Assembly: GCA_948474755.1 (NCBI GenBank)
Contig: CAOLHI010002111.1
Span: forward strand, 124,001 to 188,000
DNA from: Ctenosaura bakeri
Lineage: Eukaryota; Chordata; Lepidosauria; Squamata; Iguanidae
Length of the DNA: 64,000 nt
Direction: 5' to 3'
Below, in pieces: positions 34,395 to 45,929 of this stretch. The position numbers were made by a program, and so were the translations under genes. Numbering within the stretch: position 1 is the first letter of the stretch; each line of letters starts with the position of its first letter. The notes below the pieces were generated by a model. The model made no database searches and was not told the DNA's origin. It was given only the letters and a program-made list of their open reading frames with translations.

Positions 34395-35080
34395 GGTGTC
34401 ATCTGTACACTGATGACACTCAACTCTAATTGTTATTTGAGCCCATTGAAACTGTACAGATTCTCGACCAGTACTTCAGTGCTGTAATGGGCTGGATGAA
34501 GGCTAATAATCTATAGCTGAATCCACGGTGGAGTGGTGGTTTCTGGGTCTGGGAATTGGGTAAGCAACCTGCTCTTTCAAGCATCCCCTGAAAAAGTAGG
34601 TGTGTAGCTTGGGAATCCTCCTAGATTCATCTCTGTCAGTGGAAGCCCACATTTCTGGAGCTCAGAAGTTTTTGAGCCACTGTCAACTGGTTCACCACTA
34701 GTCTTTCCCAGACAGGGATAATCTGAGAACAGCAATTCCTGCACTGGTGATGTCTCACAGTTAGACTTCTGCAATGCTATCTATGGTTGGTTGCTTTTGA
34801 AGACCACTCTGAAGTTGGACATAGCACAAAATGTAGCAGCTGAACTGCTGACAGGAATAGCTTATAGAGTTCACAGGTCCTACAGAAATTGTACTGGTTG
34901 ACAATGCATTTCTGGTTTGAATTCAAGATGCTGGTATTTAAATGCCTAAATGGTTTCTGAGCTTGATGTTTGAAGGAATGTGGCTCCCTATATTTGCTTG
35001 CCAAAGTATTGAGAGGCCCTCCTTAATGTTCTACTTGTGGGAGCAATACACTGTGCTCAGCTGGAACTCAGGATGCATGG
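34395..35080 (+). pseudogene. L2-like LINE, reverse transcriptase to C-terminus relic
   Basis: Broken plus-strand frames carry HLYTDDTQL (decayed YADDTQLY catalytic motif, about 34,400-34,426), MGWMKANN, VCSLGILLDSSLSVEAH (about 34,610-34,660) and WLTMHFWFEFKMLVFKCLNG (about 34,895-34,960). The order and spacing match the element at 63,317-64,000 and continue beyond it. Stops and frameshifts make it inactive. ADD has become TDD at the active site. Confidence 0.75.
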
Positions 35081-35364
35081 GATAATTTTTATGGTATTTC
35101 TGGTCTTTGCTTCTTCTTTGTATTCTGGCAATAAATCCAACTTTCTACTGGTGGTTACCACAAAACCTTTTTTCCATTTCTTCCCCATTGCCTGCAGCCT
35201 TCCACACTGACTGAAAATTGGCTCTGGGGATTTTTCTATGGGGGTGGCTGATGGCTTCCCTGTCAGTGGAAAATGAATCTGCTCCACATGGTCTGGATGT
35301 TAAAGAAGTTACCTGAGGTGATGAACCTACTTGGGGGATAGAGTTCATCACTTTGAAAGGCTTC

Positions 35365-35434
35365 TCTAAAGTTCAGACTAAAACTCAGAGTGGATTCATC
35401 ATTCTACTGACATGGGAGCCATCAGCCTCCCCTG
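35365..35434. mobile_element. hAT-like element end, inverted partner of 24,865
   Basis: 'taaagttcagactaaaactcagag' through 'gagccatcagcctcccctg' matches the inverted 24,865-24,940 segment. The rest of the element upstream is not recognisable. Confidence 0.45.
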
Positions 35435-35626
35435 GTTTCCTCTACCTCCAGCACATATTTTTGATATGCAAATAGGGAAGGGTGCAATGGGGAGGAGCAG
35501 TCACTCCTATCTGATTCTGCTTCAGTCCATCATTCTACCAACAGAAGTCCAGTATTTGATACCACCCTTGTCCTGTACGTATAAAATCCAGTTCCAGATA
35601 CTCTGTGCCATGATGAGTGTCTAGAA

Positions 35627-35938
35627 CAGAGCTTTCCAAACTTTTAATGTTGGTGACACACTTTTTAGACATGCATCATTTCGTGACACAATAATTCAGT
35701 TTTACTAGCAAACTGGAGGTTAAACTAACCCCTTATAAAAGATACAGACACATACCTAAACTGTAATAACAAAATGTATGGGGACACAACATAGCTCATG
35801 TAAACCTTTCATATATTTTAAAAATATATGATTTATAAATAATAACATACAACATACATTTCCAAGATTGTAGGCGACACACCTACACACTTCAGGCGAC
35901 ACACTCATGTGTTGCGGCACACCCTTTGGAAAGCCCTG
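35627..35938. mobile_element. hAT MITE (CAGAGCTTTCCAAAC ends)
   Basis: CAGAGCTTTCCAAAC at the left is inverted at the right as CCCTTTGGAAAGCCCTG. Inner 'ggtgacacactttttagac' and 'gcgacacac...' blocks are the usual hallmark of this vertebrate hAT family. The 8-bp flanks GTCTAGAA and GTCTTGTT match at 5 of 8 positions. Confidence 0.75.
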
Positions 35939-35946
35939 GTCTTGTT

Positions 35947-36443
35947 CACATTCAGTATGGATACAGAGTATATGTGATGATGATATGTAATGGCAGTGCC
36001 ACGGGTTCCACCCCTATCTTGTGTATGTTTGCTTAAACATCAAAAGAAAGTACATGTGCCTTTTATCAAGTATTATGTGGATCTTGGCTGTCCTCAAATT
36101 ATGGTACATAAGTTGGGGTGGAGCCTGGCACTATAATCTTATTTATTACACATTGGCTGTGCAACAACTCACTCTTAAGTGGCTCAAACAGAATGTTAGA
36201 AATAGAGACAGTGGGCCAAGGATGAATTGTCTCCCTCTCACTCATTATATGTCAACTACAACTTAACTGTGGTTGAAATAGTGGGTTTGTGGTATGTTTC
36301 CTACATTGCTACAGCAAAGGAAATAGTTTAGAGAATATGAGGCCAAGGAGATAAGAGAAGCAATTTTAAGGCATGAAAGGGGCACAGCATTAGAAAAAAA
36401 ATCAAGAAAGGTCAAAAAGTAGCCAGTCCCACCTAGAGTAGAT
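35947..36443. other. Anonymous sequence
   Basis: No feature recognised. Confidence 0.35.
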
Positions 36444-36645
36444 CGATATTTCCGCACTACACTGTTATAGTGCAATTATTCCACTTTCAACCTCCTATGG
36501 AATCCTAGGGTTTGCAGTTTAGGGAGGGGCTTTTAGAATTCTCAGCCAGAGAGCTCTTTGACCTCAGTCCACTACAAATCCCAGAATTCCACGGGACGTT
36601 GAAAGTGGAATAATAGCCCTATAACAGTGTAATGCGGAAATGACC
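36444..36645. mobile_element. TTA-target MITE, copy D
   Basis: Inverted ends 'ATTTCCGCACTACACTGTTATAG' and 'CTATAACAGTGTAATGCGGAAAT' frame the core 'cagccagagagctctttg' and 'ggaatcctagggtttgcagttt'. Flanking triplets are decayed. Confidence 0.8.
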
Positions 36646-37842
36646 TGATGTATATAAGTGTTGAATTGCTCAATAACCCTACTCTTGTTAGGACCAAGAA
36701 CTAGAATTAGGCCAAGGAGAAGAACAGGGAAAGGATATATATGCATCTCTGTATCCCCAGTTACTCTTGCTTGTGACATGTAACAGCCTTCTCATGGTTT
36801 CTTAATAAATACTCAATGTAACTGAAAATATAGTTTTGTATTTTCTGAAGAGATCTTCATTTCTGTAGATTGTTTTAAGGGAATCCATTCATCTGTTGGC
36901 ACTTCAAAAAGCTTACACAGTTCAAATAATATTAGGGGCAAAGCTATGTTGCTTTATGAAACTGAAATAATATGAAGCAACAGAGAGTAGGAAAGGAAAT
37001 TATTCCAACTGCTGCAGTTCCTAAGCAGAAGATGGATGACAAAACTCATTGAATTTGCCTCTTCCTGGGTGAGGCTGCTGCAGAAAATGTATCTGTGTTT
37101 TTGTGCTCCTACCCTGGGGCCTTTTGATTTATATTCTAGCTTTAGCAAGGCCCCTTGCCAGACAACCAGAAGAGGTATCACAGACTACCAGTGACTAATT
37201 GAATCCTCAAACACAAGGTAATGCAGAGCAAAAAGGCATTCTTTTATCCCTTGTTGGCTGCAACTAGTGCTCAGGGAGAGGTGTTATCTAACTTGCTATT
37301 CGCGTCTCCTTTGGTAGCTTTTGTATTGATGAAGTGATAGGCTCGTGGAAGCCTTTACTGACCCTTATGGAATAGAGTAAAATTAAGGGGAAAAACTAAA
37401 CCTTTGCTTGGTAGTGGACAAAATATCTTTGACTCATTTCTGATCCAAGTCATTTTCCTCCTCTCTTCCTTCCATAGCTATTTAGTTCACCAGCTTGTTG
37501 CTTACTCTGGACATCAAACTATTATTATTATTTTTTTGGGTGGGGAAAAATTACTCAGCAGAATAGCCAAAGTCAAAAATAATGCTAGACAGTTGTAATG
37601 CCTAATGACAGTTGTGTGATGTTCAGATCTTGAAGAGATTGTATTTCAAAGAATCTGTACTATCTGACAAAAGAATGGAAAATCTCCCACAAACCCATGT
37701 CACAATATAAAGACATTTGCAGCTTCATCTGAGAGAACAAGGTTTGCAGCAAAAGTTTTCTGATTCCCCACCGTTGCTCAAGCCAAGCACTTGTTGGCAT
37801 GATCAGTTTGTAGGATGGAAGGTGGCCGAGTGTGTTCCTTCA
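36646..37842. other. Anonymous sequence
   Basis: No repeat or exon recognised. Confidence 0.35.
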
Positions 37843-38351
37843 TCTACTATATAAAAATCAAAGTTTGTCTGGGAGTTTGTCTGTTTGGCTGCGTCAGGTA
37901 GGCCAAGACCTCATACGACTGGCTGAGTGAGGTGAGAAGACCCATATGATTGGCTGGCTGGGAAGATTTTATGGAATCCTGGGGTTGGCAGGCAGAGAGC
38001 TCTTGGGTCTCAGGCCGGTTGCTATGGGACGAGGCCCAGCAATAAGAAGCAGGGCAGTGTATTCCCTCAGAAACCAAACTTCTGTTATGTTGACAACTCT
38101 GGATACAGATTGGATTGGGGAATATGGGGATAAGTTACACGTACGTGAATAGGCTGGTGGATATGGAGACCAGGCCTAGCAGCAAGGAGGAGGACAGTGT
38201 ATTCCTTCAGGAACCCAACCCCTGTATGTTAGCAACTCTAAATACAGATTGCTTGGGAAATATGGGGAAAAGTTACAGGTACTGGAGAAGACTGTTCAGT
38301 GAGGTCTTAAGAGGAAACTAAAATCCTGGGCAACACCCGGTAATACGCTAG
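37843..38351 (+). mobile_element. Non-autonomous Helitron with both termini
   Basis: It starts TCTACTATATAAAAATC and ends with a GC-rich hairpin-like 'gggcaacacccgg', then 'taatacgCTAG'. It sits between A (37,842) and T (38,352) with no TSD, exactly the Helitron pattern (TC...CTRR in an AT target). Two roughly 125-bp internal units repeat in tandem (about 38,020-38,140 and 38,160-38,280). At about 37,969-38,010 it carries the MITE-like 'tatggaatcctggggtt' and 'cagagagctctt'. It is 509 bp and has no Rep/helicase. Confidence 0.85.
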
Positions 38352-38889
38352 TATTTCATAAGAGTGAAATGATTTTGGGCTTGCCTGAATGATGGGGGAC
38401 TTTCCCTATCATGATTTAGTGAGTGGGTGCCCACCTTAGGGTTGCAGAACACTATTTTACATGGGGACAAAGGTGGGCAGAAGAGTTAATGGGCTTTTGC
38501 ATCAGTCCTATGTACGTAGAATTCAGTCATGTGGGCCTAGATAGCTTTTGTTAGCAATTAAGCCTTTGATCAAACATATCTCTTTTGATCAAACAAATCT
38601 TCTTTGCAGTAGCTGGCTGCTTCACTTTCTTTAGCTTTATTTCACTGAAAGGCAGGGGGCTTTTCCTCCTTTGCTAAATAATAGGCCAGAATCCATGTCT
38701 CCAAGTAACACCTTGCCTTCCCATAGTTCATCCCTTGTGATAAAGGGCTCTCCCATTATCTGGGCAACACAGCTGAGAGGTATAGTCTCCTCTAGTAAAA
38801 CAAAGGGTTAATGATGAGTTAGGTTACATTTAGGTTGGCATCACATAGGAGCAACACAGATCAGGAGAGACAATTACCCAATGAGGATG
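38352..38889. other. Anonymous sequence
   Basis: No feature recognised. Confidence 0.35.
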
Positions 38890-39336
38890 TCCAATCTGGG
38901 GAGAAGTGTGGACGCTTTAAGATGCTTCCAAGATTAGAAGTTATGAAAACATAGTACCAGGAGAGAGAAATGAGAGATTTGTGACTTGAAAAACCTTTGA
39001 ACTGATAGAGGGGTAAGGGAGGTGCTGTTGGTCTCACCATGCCTAAGCAAGCTTGGTTGTAGGTTGGACAAAGAGGTCCAGACTTTCAGCTTTCCATGGA
39101 CATTCAAAGACCTAGAATACCATCTGTATCATGAAGAGAGTAAGAAAGTTCAGCTAGTTGATTTAGGGCTTATGTTTCTTTCTAACCTCAGCTAAATATG
39201 AATTAGACCATTTTGTAACTTTGTAACTACTCTAAAGTAATGCCTGAAGGAAGGTACTTTCATGTACAAGATGCCCTTATGCAAATATAAGATTGCTTGC
39301 TTAGAATAAAAACTTTCCTTAAAAAAAACCCACCCC

Positions 39337-39400
<64 letters not shown>

Positions 39401-39640
39401 TTCTTTCTCACGTGCTTTTGCTTGATGTGTGCATATGATTCTCATCTTTCATAGGAGGGGGAGGCAAAGTCTCTGCAGAGTCAGAATTGGGGGAAAGTAC
39501 AAGTTAAAGGAGTCAGTAACTTCCTACTGAGTTATAGAGTCATGTGGGGTAAATTAGCAGATAGTGGTGTCTAGATGGAGTTTGAGGATGCCCTCTCCTA
39601 CTCAAGAGCAGAAGATGGGGCCAGAGCCCATTCCACTTTC
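38890..39640 (+). repeat. Unclassified LTR-like repeat, copy B
   Basis: It matches 3,785-4,410 over its whole length, including 'ctggggagaagtgtgg', 'gatgcttccaag', 'gcttgcttagaataaa' and 'ctactgagttatagagtca'. Copy B carries a long (TTTC)n run just after the poly(A)-like signal, where copy A has ordinary sequence. Confidence 0.5.
39337..39410. repeat. (TTTC)n microsatellite
   Basis: About 74 bp of nearly perfect TTTC repeats inside LTR-like copy B. Confidence 0.95.
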
Positions 39641-39960
39641 TTGGGTAGCTCCCATTCCCTTTTGGAAAGAAGGTACAGATATATAGATAAGGGATGTAAT
39701 TCTTTACTAAGTTTCTTCTCAAAGGAAGTAATGAATAATTTTAGCAATTTTCTACCCATTGTGAGAAAGTCTTTGAAAGCCATGTGATTTTTTTAGTTAT
39801 TCAACTGTTCAGTTAAAGGAGATAAGCTGATATAAATCTGTATGTAAGTATGTATATTAAGTAAGCGTATTTATAATGTATAATATATTATGTGTATTGT
39901 ACAACAATACCTATAATAAAAGAAATTGTTGCTTTAAAAAAAAAAGGAAAAAATTTTTTT
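39641..39960. other. Anonymous AT-rich sequence
   Basis: No feature recognised. Confidence 0.35.
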
Positions 39961-40045
39961 GGAGTCCAGCTCCCAGAATCCTCCAGCCAGCATTACCAGT
40001 GGACATGCTGGCTGGAGGAATTTGGAAAACTGGAATCCAAAAGGT
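39961..40045. repeat. Common fold-back repeat, both arms
   Basis: 'gtccagctcccagaatcctccagccagca' is followed after a short loop by 'tgctggctggagg', so the inner arms pair. It is the most complete copy of the motif seen at 13,565, 26,850, 49,880 and 54,145. Confidence 0.6.
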
Positions 40046-40098
40046 GTGGGTTTTCCCCCCCAAGCTTTGGATTGGACAACAACATCCATAAAAGAAAA

Positions 40099-40130
40099 AA
40101 AAGAAAGAAAGAAAGCCAGCCAGCCAGCCA
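40099..40130. repeat. (GAAA)n(GCCA)n simple repeat
   Basis: AAAG units pass directly into four GCCA units. Confidence 0.85.
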
Positions 40131-40179
40131 TGCGATTTTCAAAGGCTAATTGCAGTTGGAATTCAGTCTGTGCAAAATT

Positions 40180-40270
40180 TGCATATGGTTGTTTTGCACC
40201 AAAAAGAGCATTTTTTGCATAGGAAATATTATTTTCTGCACAGAAAATGTTGTTTTCTGCCCCCAAGAGA
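40180..40270. repeat. 'TTTTCTGCACAGAAAA' repeat, copy 1
   Basis: Tandem-like degenerate units of about 25-30 bp built on 'tttttgcatagga' and the near-palindrome TTTTCTGCACAGAAAA. The same unit is found at 59,505-59,645. The family is not recognised. Confidence 0.55.
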
Positions 40271-41276
40271 AAGTATGTGACATTTCTTGCTACCACATAT
40301 ACAGCCAGAAGCTACCTAGTGTTAAGTCTTGGTGGTCCATGGCACCAAAAGCTATTTAAGGGTGTTGTGTCCATGATAAAGAAAATCAAATCTGTGTATG
40401 TTTTGAACCTACAGCACAATGCTTGATAAGTGTTGAAAACTGTCATTTGCTCAGTTACACTGTAAAGTGATTGTTGCTCAAAGTCTAGCTAGGGAAGGAT
40501 TTTCTATGGGGAAATGACAATTTCTATGCCATTTTGACAACATTTGTGTTTGCTGACCTTTACTTTGATTTGTATAAAAGGACATCTCTATTATATAATG
40601 TGTGAATAGCAAGATTAGAGTATTTTACTCATCTTATTACAAAAGTTATAATGGACACAGTCTCCTCTTTCTCCTGGAGTAAGGAATAACAATTGCTGCA
40701 AATAAATTTTGACCAGTGGTTTCTTTTTCACTTGAATTCCAACAATAGATAGGTTTTTGTTTCTTAAGTGAACAATTTGGTAGAAACTAATTAATTCTGG
40801 TGTCACTGAAGATCAGAAATGTGATCAGAATATAAATCCATAGTAGTAGAAAGAACAGTGTTGTCCTTTTAGAGACTGACTACAGTGCTGGGGCAGTTTA
40901 TCACATATTTAGGTAAATCATACACAAATTATGCATCCCTTGACTTTTCAGTATTCTTTTGCCAGCAAGAAAGTCAATTGTGGTAAACAAACAACATCTC
41001 ACTTGACTGCTCAAGAGTAGGGGAGACAAAGCTATGATGAGTTGCCTTCTGTTTCTCTGGCTGGAATCAGTTGCCATTTGGCTCTGCCCCACTTACAGCT
41101 ATCTCCATCAGTGGCCATTCCACCTTGTCATTATGCAAATGATTTTATGAAAGAGTTGGAACTCATATATGCTGATATGAATTTTTTTTTTAAATTCAAA
41201 TATGCATTGTGACCCTTTGCCTCACAACAGGACTATCTTTTTAAAAAGAAAGACAAAACTACAAAATATTGTCCTG
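40271..41276. other. Anonymous sequence
   Basis: No feature recognised. Confidence 0.35.
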
Positions 41277-41694
41277 CTAGCGTATATACCCAGTGTTGCC
41301 TGGTATTTTATTTTTTCATAGGTAATACTTGTTAGAAAGATATGAGATCCTGTGTCTCAAATTCCCCAAACTATCTTGTCCAGTATCTGTAACTTTCCCC
41401 TATATTCCCCAATCCAGTTTGTATTCAGAGTTATTAACATACAGAGGTTGAGTTCCGGAGGGAATACACTGCCCTCGTCCTTGCTGCTAGGCCTCATCTC
41501 CATAGCAACCAGCCAGGCCCAAGAGCTCTCTGACTGAGAATTCTAAAGGCCCCTTCCTAAACTGCAGAGCCCAGGATTCCATAGAATCTTCTAAGGCAAC
41601 CGATTATATGAGGTCTTTCCCTGATACAGCCAATCATATGAGGTCTTTGCCTGACACAGACAAAGACACAGACTTTGACTTTTTTTATATTAGG
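41277..41694 (-). mobile_element. Non-autonomous Helitron, inverted
   Basis: The plus strand starts 'CTAGcgtatatacccagtgttgcc', the reverse of the Helitron 3' terminus at 38,351, and ends 'gactttttttatattagg', the reverse of a mutated 5' start. It holds one internal unit rather than two. The MITE-like segment lies at about 41,520-41,590 ('ccaagagctctctgactgag...cccaggattccata'). The 5' TC has mutated. Confidence 0.8.
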
Positions 41695-42355
41695 TTACAA
41701 CACAATTGGATTAAGAACTATTCATGTAGAGCTATTGAAAAAAGCACATAACTCTTCCGTAAAAGTCTCAAGCTTAGCAACCAGTCAACTGCCCAAGGTC
41801 TGCTGAAATACAAATGTGATTGTGTGGAGGTGGAAAAGTAGAGAATGGGCCAGTGTAGTCTTCCTTGGAACTATGGTTGCCAGGTTTCAAAGTGCCAGCT
41901 GCATTCTCAGGAAAACACTAGTCTTCTCTGTGAGAATTTTAGGAAGAATGGTGCTGAAGAAAATCTGATTCTTGTATGTGACATGGCTTAGTGGTCTGTG
42001 CAATCATCATTTACTCATTCCTAGCGGAGGTGTATGTGAATGGCATGGGTTAAAAGAGTTGCTGTTCCAAATAAACCCCATGAACTAACTGTAATTGCCA
42101 GCTAGGGTTGGAGATGACACTCAAGCAATGGAAGGCTTGAAGCTGAAATGTTATAATTACTGCCAGCACAGTGATCTACATTCAGTAATTACAATCAGGA
42201 CCCTCTGATATTTGTGTGTCTGTCGGGCTTGTGCATTCATGGTGAACCAAAAGATCAGGAGTGATAGTGCTGGGGACAGAGACAGTGAATGCATGCACTT
42301 TGGCTCATTGTACCACTTGGAGAGAGATGAGAGAACAAGCAACTCCACCCATTGG
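41695..42355. other. Anonymous sequence
   Basis: No feature recognised. Confidence 0.35.
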
Positions 42356-42811
42356 TGTCATGCCCCCATCCCAGGACCCTTCCCGATAGCCACCACACAG
42401 AGACATGAACAGAACAATGCTTACTGCAGTCAGCGTAGGTGAAAAGAGAGAACCTGTGAGACTTAGAGCATTTATATAGTAAGGTGCATCGATTAGGCAT
42501 ACAACTGGGAGAGGCTGTCAGCCTATATAAACAGGGAAAGGGATGGGAAGAAGCTGTTGCAGAAAACTCATCTTATCAGTGGAAGCAGCATACATTACGT
42601 TCGGATCCCTTGCTCGTGTTCCTGGAAATCTTGACCCTTGCCTTGTGTATGAACTTCACTACTGGACTGTTGCTTTGAATTTATATGGATTTGGACTGGG
42701 AAAACAACAACTGCTAACTGGCTAATAAACTGTTATAAACTCTGTCTATGGCTGCTGATAAAAGACTCTAATTGGAGAGCTGTAAACCTTGGCTGGCTGC
42801 CAGCAAAGACA
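42356..42811 (+). mobile_element. Solo LTR, TGTC...GACA type
   Basis: A 456-bp LTR starting TGTCATG and ending AAGACA, with 5-bp flanks ATTGG/ATTAG (4 of 5). TATA box TATATAAAC at 42,523-42,531 and AATAAA at 42,724-42,729 give a plus-strand U3-R-U5 order. It shares termini with 5,506 and 44,830 but lacks their acidic frame. No internal region adjoins it. Confidence 0.75.
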
Positions 42812-42824
42812 ATTAGCTTTCTTG

Positions 42825-43470
42825 TAGAATCAGGGAATTATAGTGCTGGAAGGGGTCTCATGTGTCATCTAGTCCAACCTGTAGGAGTGCAGGATCTCCA
42901 GCTAAAGCATCCCCAGCGGGTAGCTGTTTAACCTCTTTCTGAAGACATCCAAAGAAGGAGACCATGCCATCTCTCTAGGCAATTGATTCCATTGCCAAAC
43001 CACTCTTACTGTCAAGAAGTTTCTTCTAACATTCAATCAAAATCTACTGTCCTGTAACTTCAAACAATTAGTCCTGGTCCTACCCTCTTGAGTAAAAGTG
43101 AACAGTTCTGCCCTCTCCTCTCTGTGATAGCCTTGAGGTATTTAAAGTCTTTAAATAACCTCAGTCTTCCTTCCACCAAGCTAAACAAGCCCAGCTGCTT
43201 CTATCTTTCCTCATATATTTTGTTCTTCATATCCCTTATCATCCTTGTTGCACTTCTCTGAATCTGCTTCAGTTAATCTATATCCTTTTTCAAATGAGGC
43301 TCCCAGAACTGAATGTAGTACTTCAGATGAGGCCTGACCAGCACAGAGTATAGTGTGACTGTTACTTCCCTTAACTTGGATACTATGCTTCTAGTAATGT
43401 AAGCTAAAATAGCATTTGCCTTCTTTGTTGTGGCATCACATTGCTGGCTCATGTTCAACTTATGAACAAC
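42825..43470 (-). pseudogene. CR1-type LINE, ORF2 C-terminus and 3' UTR
   Basis: The minus strand encodes MNMSQQCDATTKKANAIL, LVRPHLKYYIQFWEPHLKK and, after a stop, QIQRSATRMIRDMKNKIYEE and LFSLVEGRLRLFK. This is the classic CR1 ORF2 end. It then reads 'gttggactagatgacacatga' and 'ccagcactataattccctgattc', the 3' UTR. It is 5' truncated and interrupted by stops. Confidence 0.85.
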
Positions 43471-43727
43471 TTATATAGAAGCTCTTCCAACAGCAGCATG
43501 GGAACCTGGAAAAGACAACTCCCTCAAGTGCCGGTAGTGACCTTTCTAAAGCCATACTACCAATGTAAGACCAGGGAAAACTTCCCACAGTGTGCATAAG
43601 GTATGGCCGTGCAAGATGTGTGCCCTAGTGGTCAATATACTTCCAAATAAATGCTTATGAGTTTATGTATACAAGAGAATATAGTTACAATTCAGAGAGA
43701 AATTGGCTGTTTTAGAATGGTTTAGAC
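43471..43727. other. Anonymous sequence
   Basis: No feature recognised. Confidence 0.35.
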
Positions 43728-43904
43728 CAGGGTTTCTCAACCAGAGTTCCCTGGAATCCTAGGGTTCCACAAACCCTAAGTGGGTAGGGGTTTTGCATTT
43801 TTTTTTCAGCTGGAAATGTAGTTTTTTTTTTAAATGTAGGGGTTTCCTGAGACTTGAAAATTATTTCAAGGATTCCTCCATGCTAAAAAGATTGAGAAAT
43901 ACTG
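43728..43904. mobile_element. hAT MITE (CAGGGTTTCTCAACC ends)
   Basis: CAGGGTTTCTCAACC at the left is inverted at the right as AGATTGAGAAATACTG. Subterminal 'agttccctggaatcctagggttcc' and 'aaggattcctccatg' are typical. The 8-bp flanks GTTTAGAC/AATTAGAT share a TTAGA core. Confidence 0.7.
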
Positions 43905-44829
43905 AATTAGATTAATTTAGGTGGCCCTTCAGTTCTTTAATATCTTTGGTTACACAAAAGTTTTGGAGTGTTTGGAAGAAGGACAGAATATAAAGATAAT
44001 ACATAATTCATTACAGTTTTTCATTTAATCCTGTAAATTGAACACGTTTTGCCCTTTACAATTGCAAGGGAGAACCAAGGCAGAAATAATATTTCAATAA
44101 TTTACGGCTTCCTTCTATAAGTGTTATGAAAGGTAAGTTATAATTTAGGCATTATTTAGACTATTATTATTCATTCTACATATAATGAACAACTAAGATG
44201 GTAATTATTGTTCAACTGTTTTTGTGTTATTATGATTAATAATACCCATTATTCCTGCTCATTTTACTTTTTAAAATAACATTTAGGTAAAGTAATCTTT
44301 ATAAGTAAACTGTTTCAATTAGTGAGTATTGTGCAAAAATTATTTGTATTACATTGTATGGAGATATGTGCTATTTATTATTCTTGTTCTTGAGACCTTT
44401 AGTGCCTTTAAAATTCTCATTAAAGTCTTTAATTTCTCTAATTTCCATCTTTAGGAAGACCTTGGGTATTTTTCTTAGCCATGTTTTATTCAGCATAGGC
44501 AAAATACAACTTGTGGACCATGTGTTCCCTCAGCATTTCCATTTCTTCAAGTTTCCCAACACTGCCCCTCAAGTCACCCCAAATGAAAAATTATATCTCC
44601 AGATACCTCAGAGGTACATGACTTGCTACTTAAATATAATTCCCCACTAGCTTGTTTAAAGCCTAAAAAGTTTGTTTTGGAAACCAGAAGTGACCATTGG
44701 ATCACTTTGCTTTCAAAAATGGCTTTCCCATCTTTAAACAGGGTGGGAGTGAATTGCATCTACATGGCATCTTGTGGTCTTCACAGGCTTTTGGGAAGCT
44801 ATTAGCCTTTTGGAAACTAATTTATAGGG
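43905..44829. other. Anonymous AT-rich sequence
   Basis: No feature recognised. Confidence 0.35.
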
Positions 44830-45403
44830 TGTCATGGGCGTCCGGGACCTAGACTCAGACTCAGAGTCTGAGGAAGCAGAACCTGCTCTTAGCCCTGACA
44901 CAGAGACTGCTACAGTAGAACCTGCAGAGCAGACAGTTCCACCATGTGCCCCAGGGAAAGAAGTGTCAGCCCCGACAGGGAGCCCTGCTCATTTGGACAC
45001 AGAGAATGATCTATCCATACCTACATTCACCCAGTGTAGACACTAAATGGGTTGCCTGCATCACTTCCAGAGAATGTATGCCAAGTGCTAATTAATCAGG
45101 CACCAGCTGTGCTGACCCTGGAGCCTATAAGAACTGAGCCTTTCCCCTCTACCCTTTGTCAGCAATCAACTGACTATTTCTCCCAGGCATGCTTCTGTTT
45201 GCTTCCCTTGCCTGTTATTCTGCCACCTGACTTGTGTTTATATTGCCTACCATTGATTTATGGACATTGCTGGGACCATTATTTGCTTCTCATTTGTAAG
45301 GTTGTTTTCTTCCTGAAGTAAACTGACCAATTGCTTAACTACTTGAGCTTCTTGACCTTATTATCAGCTTCTCCTGGCTGCCAGGCCAGCCCAGGCATGG
45401 ACA
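44830..45403 (+). mobile_element. Solo LTR, TGTC...GACA type, with acidic reading frame
   Basis: A 574-bp LTR from TGTCATG to CATGGACA with 5-bp flanks TAGGG/TAGGT. A TATAAG box lies near 45,126. The ATG at LTR base 5 opens a frame of about 70 codons starting MGVRDLDSDSESEEAEP and rich in Asp, Glu and Ser. The LTR at 5,506 has a similar acidic start at the same place. No internal region adjoins it. The class is Gypsy-like or ERV-like. Confidence 0.75.
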
Positions 45404-45408
45404 TAGGT

Positions 45409-45925
45409 GTTGGGAAGTAGGGTTCTCAATAGTCCTGTTTTGTATGAACATCCTATATTCAAGGTCCTGAAGTAAGGGTCATACCCAAAATCACATATTT
45501 GAAAGTGGATACCAGCTGTTTTCCAGTAGACTGACCCCTGAGCGTTTGCTACATATTCAACAATCAGGCCTTCCATAACAGTTGGTGGCAGCCCATCTGC
45601 TGAGATTGTGGTTGGCAAGGCTCCATTCTTTCCCTTTTCTGTCCAGCCAAGTTGCTGACAATCAGTAGGACAATCTTGCCATCGCTCAATGGTTGGCCTG
45701 CCATTATGAGATGTGCATGGGATTTGAGGGCCTTACAAAATCTGAAATCTCACAGGAAATCTGAGATCTCACAAGAGCACTCTGACAGTGTTCTAAAGAC
45801 CTGCCTCACATATCTCTTATTGCTCTGCAAAAAAACTGGCAACCCTGTTGGGAAGTATCAGCTGTGTGCAATCAGCCATAATCCAGAAGAAGGCCAAATT
45901 GTCCCCAGATCACCACATGTTGTCC
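45409..45925. other. Anonymous sequence between two LTRs
   Basis: No viral internal sequence, primer-binding site or polypurine tract was seen, so the flanking LTRs are independent insertions. Confidence 0.5.
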
Positions 45926-45929
45926 ACTC

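Noticed and set aside
45404..45929. Internal region of a provirus between the LTRs at 44,830 and 45,930
   Set aside because: The two LTRs belong to different groups with different TSDs, and no primer-binding site, gag, pol or env sequence lies between them.
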